Below, piece after piece: positions 63,533 to 64,000 of a DNA stretch of 64,000 bases. This DNA comes from OPU3-GD-OMZ sp964515235. Its GTDB lineage: Bacteria; Pseudomonadota; Gammaproteobacteria; Methylococcales; Methylomonadaceae. How positions within the stretch are numbered: the stretch's first letter is position 1; every line of letters starts with the position of its first letter. The notes beneath the pieces are model-generated. The model worked only from the letters and a program-made list of their open reading frames with translations, ran no database searches and was not told where the DNA came from. A program made the position numbers and the translations under genes. The stretch spans positions 1-64,000 of the forward strand of contig CAZEVO010000003.1 in assembly GCA_964515235.1 (NCBI GenBank), in the 5' to 3' direction.

Positions 63533-64000
63533 ATGAATGAAAAGCCAATTATCCATAAAAAAACCTTAATAGCTAAATCTCGTCTTTTTCAGATTGAGGC
63601 GTTAGATCTAGAATTTAGTAATGGAGAGCAGCGTACATTTGAGCGTTTGATGCGTGGGAACTCTTCTGGTGCTGTTTTAATTGTCCCTATGCTAGATAGT
63701 AATACGGTACTGTTAGTGCGTGAATATGCGGCGGGAGTGGATCGATACGAATTGGGTTTACCAAAGGGTAAAGTTGACGATGGAGAAACACCTTTAGTTG
63801 CAGCCAACCGTGAATTGAAAGAAGAGGTCGGTTATGGTGCCAAGCAATTGACTTTTATAACTTCTTTATCAATTGCACCGGCCTATTTAGAGCATATGAC
63901 GGACATAATTTTAGCTGAGGATTTATACCCTGAAAAACTGGATGGCGATGAACCAGAAGAACTAGAGGTGATTGCTTGGCGGTTAGATGATTTGCAGTCA
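63533..64000 (+). CDS. nudE: ADP compounds hydrolase NudE (partial, runs off the window)
   Basis: Nudix hydrolase acting on ADP-ribose, Ap3A and NADH in the family. The open frame from the ATG at 63533 (MNEKPIIHKKT) has no stop before the window ends, giving 156 residues of an expected 180-190. The Nudix box is complete: GKVDDGETPLVAANRELKEE then VGY. SRLFQIEALDLEFSNGEQR and the later APAYLEHMTDIILAEDLYPE match NudE closely. It is divergent from yrfG. Confidence 0.94.
   Translation, partial: MNEKPIIHKKTLIAKSRLFQIEALDLEFSNGEQRTFERLMRGNSSGAVLIVPMLDSNTVLLVREYAAGVDRYELGLPKGKVDDGETPLVAANRELKEEVGYGAKQLTFITSLSIAPAYLEHMTDIILAEDLYPEKLDGDEPEELEVIAWRLDDLQS

Noticed and set aside
1..64000. CRISPR array, prophage, insertion sequence, tRNA or rRNA
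   Set aside because: No regularly spaced repeats, transposase or phage genes, or RNA-gene signatures were seen on reading both strands; I could not run a covariance search.

Overview
The window reads as one AT-rich chromosomal segment of a gammaproteobacterium. Support comes from the gene families and their neighbourhoods: atpIBEFHAGDC, rnpA-rpmH-dnaA-dnaN-recF-gyrB, tesA/ybbA/ybbP, mpl, apaGH, tatABC, rho-trxA-rhlB, mutY-yggX and yrfG/nudE. A formate-dehydrogenase accessory cluster and a ResB/CcsA-type (System II) cytochrome c assembly pair point loosely to a methylotroph-, methanotroph- or Thiotrichales-like lineage; that placement is inference. I saw no rRNA or tRNA gene, insertion sequence, prophage or CRISPR array. 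A run of 10 N at 59582-59591 marks a scaffold join.

Left part (1-32 kb), mostly minus strand: glmS and glmU; a decayed inorganic pyrophosphatase gene; the complete nine-gene ATP synthase operon with its own promoter and terminator; ogt; parB, parA, rsmG and mnmG; two related small exported helical proteins on either side of a lipase/ABC-transporter/mpl/apaGH block; then folA, thyA, lgt, gyrB, recF, dnaN and dnaA. A likely replication origin lies between dnaA and rpmH (about 32.1-32.46 kb). It carries a perfect DnaA box, a near-perfect one and a 24-bp palindrome, and two ParB-binding parS sites sit 4 kb away at the gyrB/recF junction.

Middle part (32-46.5 kb): rpmH, rnpA, yidD, yidC and mnmE run rightwards from a strong promoter. 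Minus-strand units follow: lexA with a previously unlisted 50-aa membrane protein, tatCBA, a histidine block (hisB-H-A-F-I-E in transcription order), typA, and a rhodanese/methyltransferase/LysR group. A 48-aa two-helix membrane protein with its own promoter and terminator, and a ComEA-like protein, close this part.

Right part (46.6-64 kb), mostly plus strand: a DUF3306-like protein, a multi-cluster ferredoxin and a TorD-family chaperone (normally formate dehydrogenase partners, but no dehydrogenase is present here); polA; engB; a diheme cytochrome c4-like protein with resB, ccsA and dsbA; a 2-Cys peroxiredoxin; mutY-yggX; rho; trxA; rhlB; yrfG; and a truncated nudE at the window edge.

Most of the window is core housekeeping. 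The items I would look at first are the lexA unit (alphaproteobacterial-type operator plus a new small membrane protein), the ppa pseudogene, the parS pair that encodes the end of RecF, the orphan formate dehydrogenase maturation module, the 48-aa orphan membrane gene, and the inconsistent rho 3' end at the N gap.
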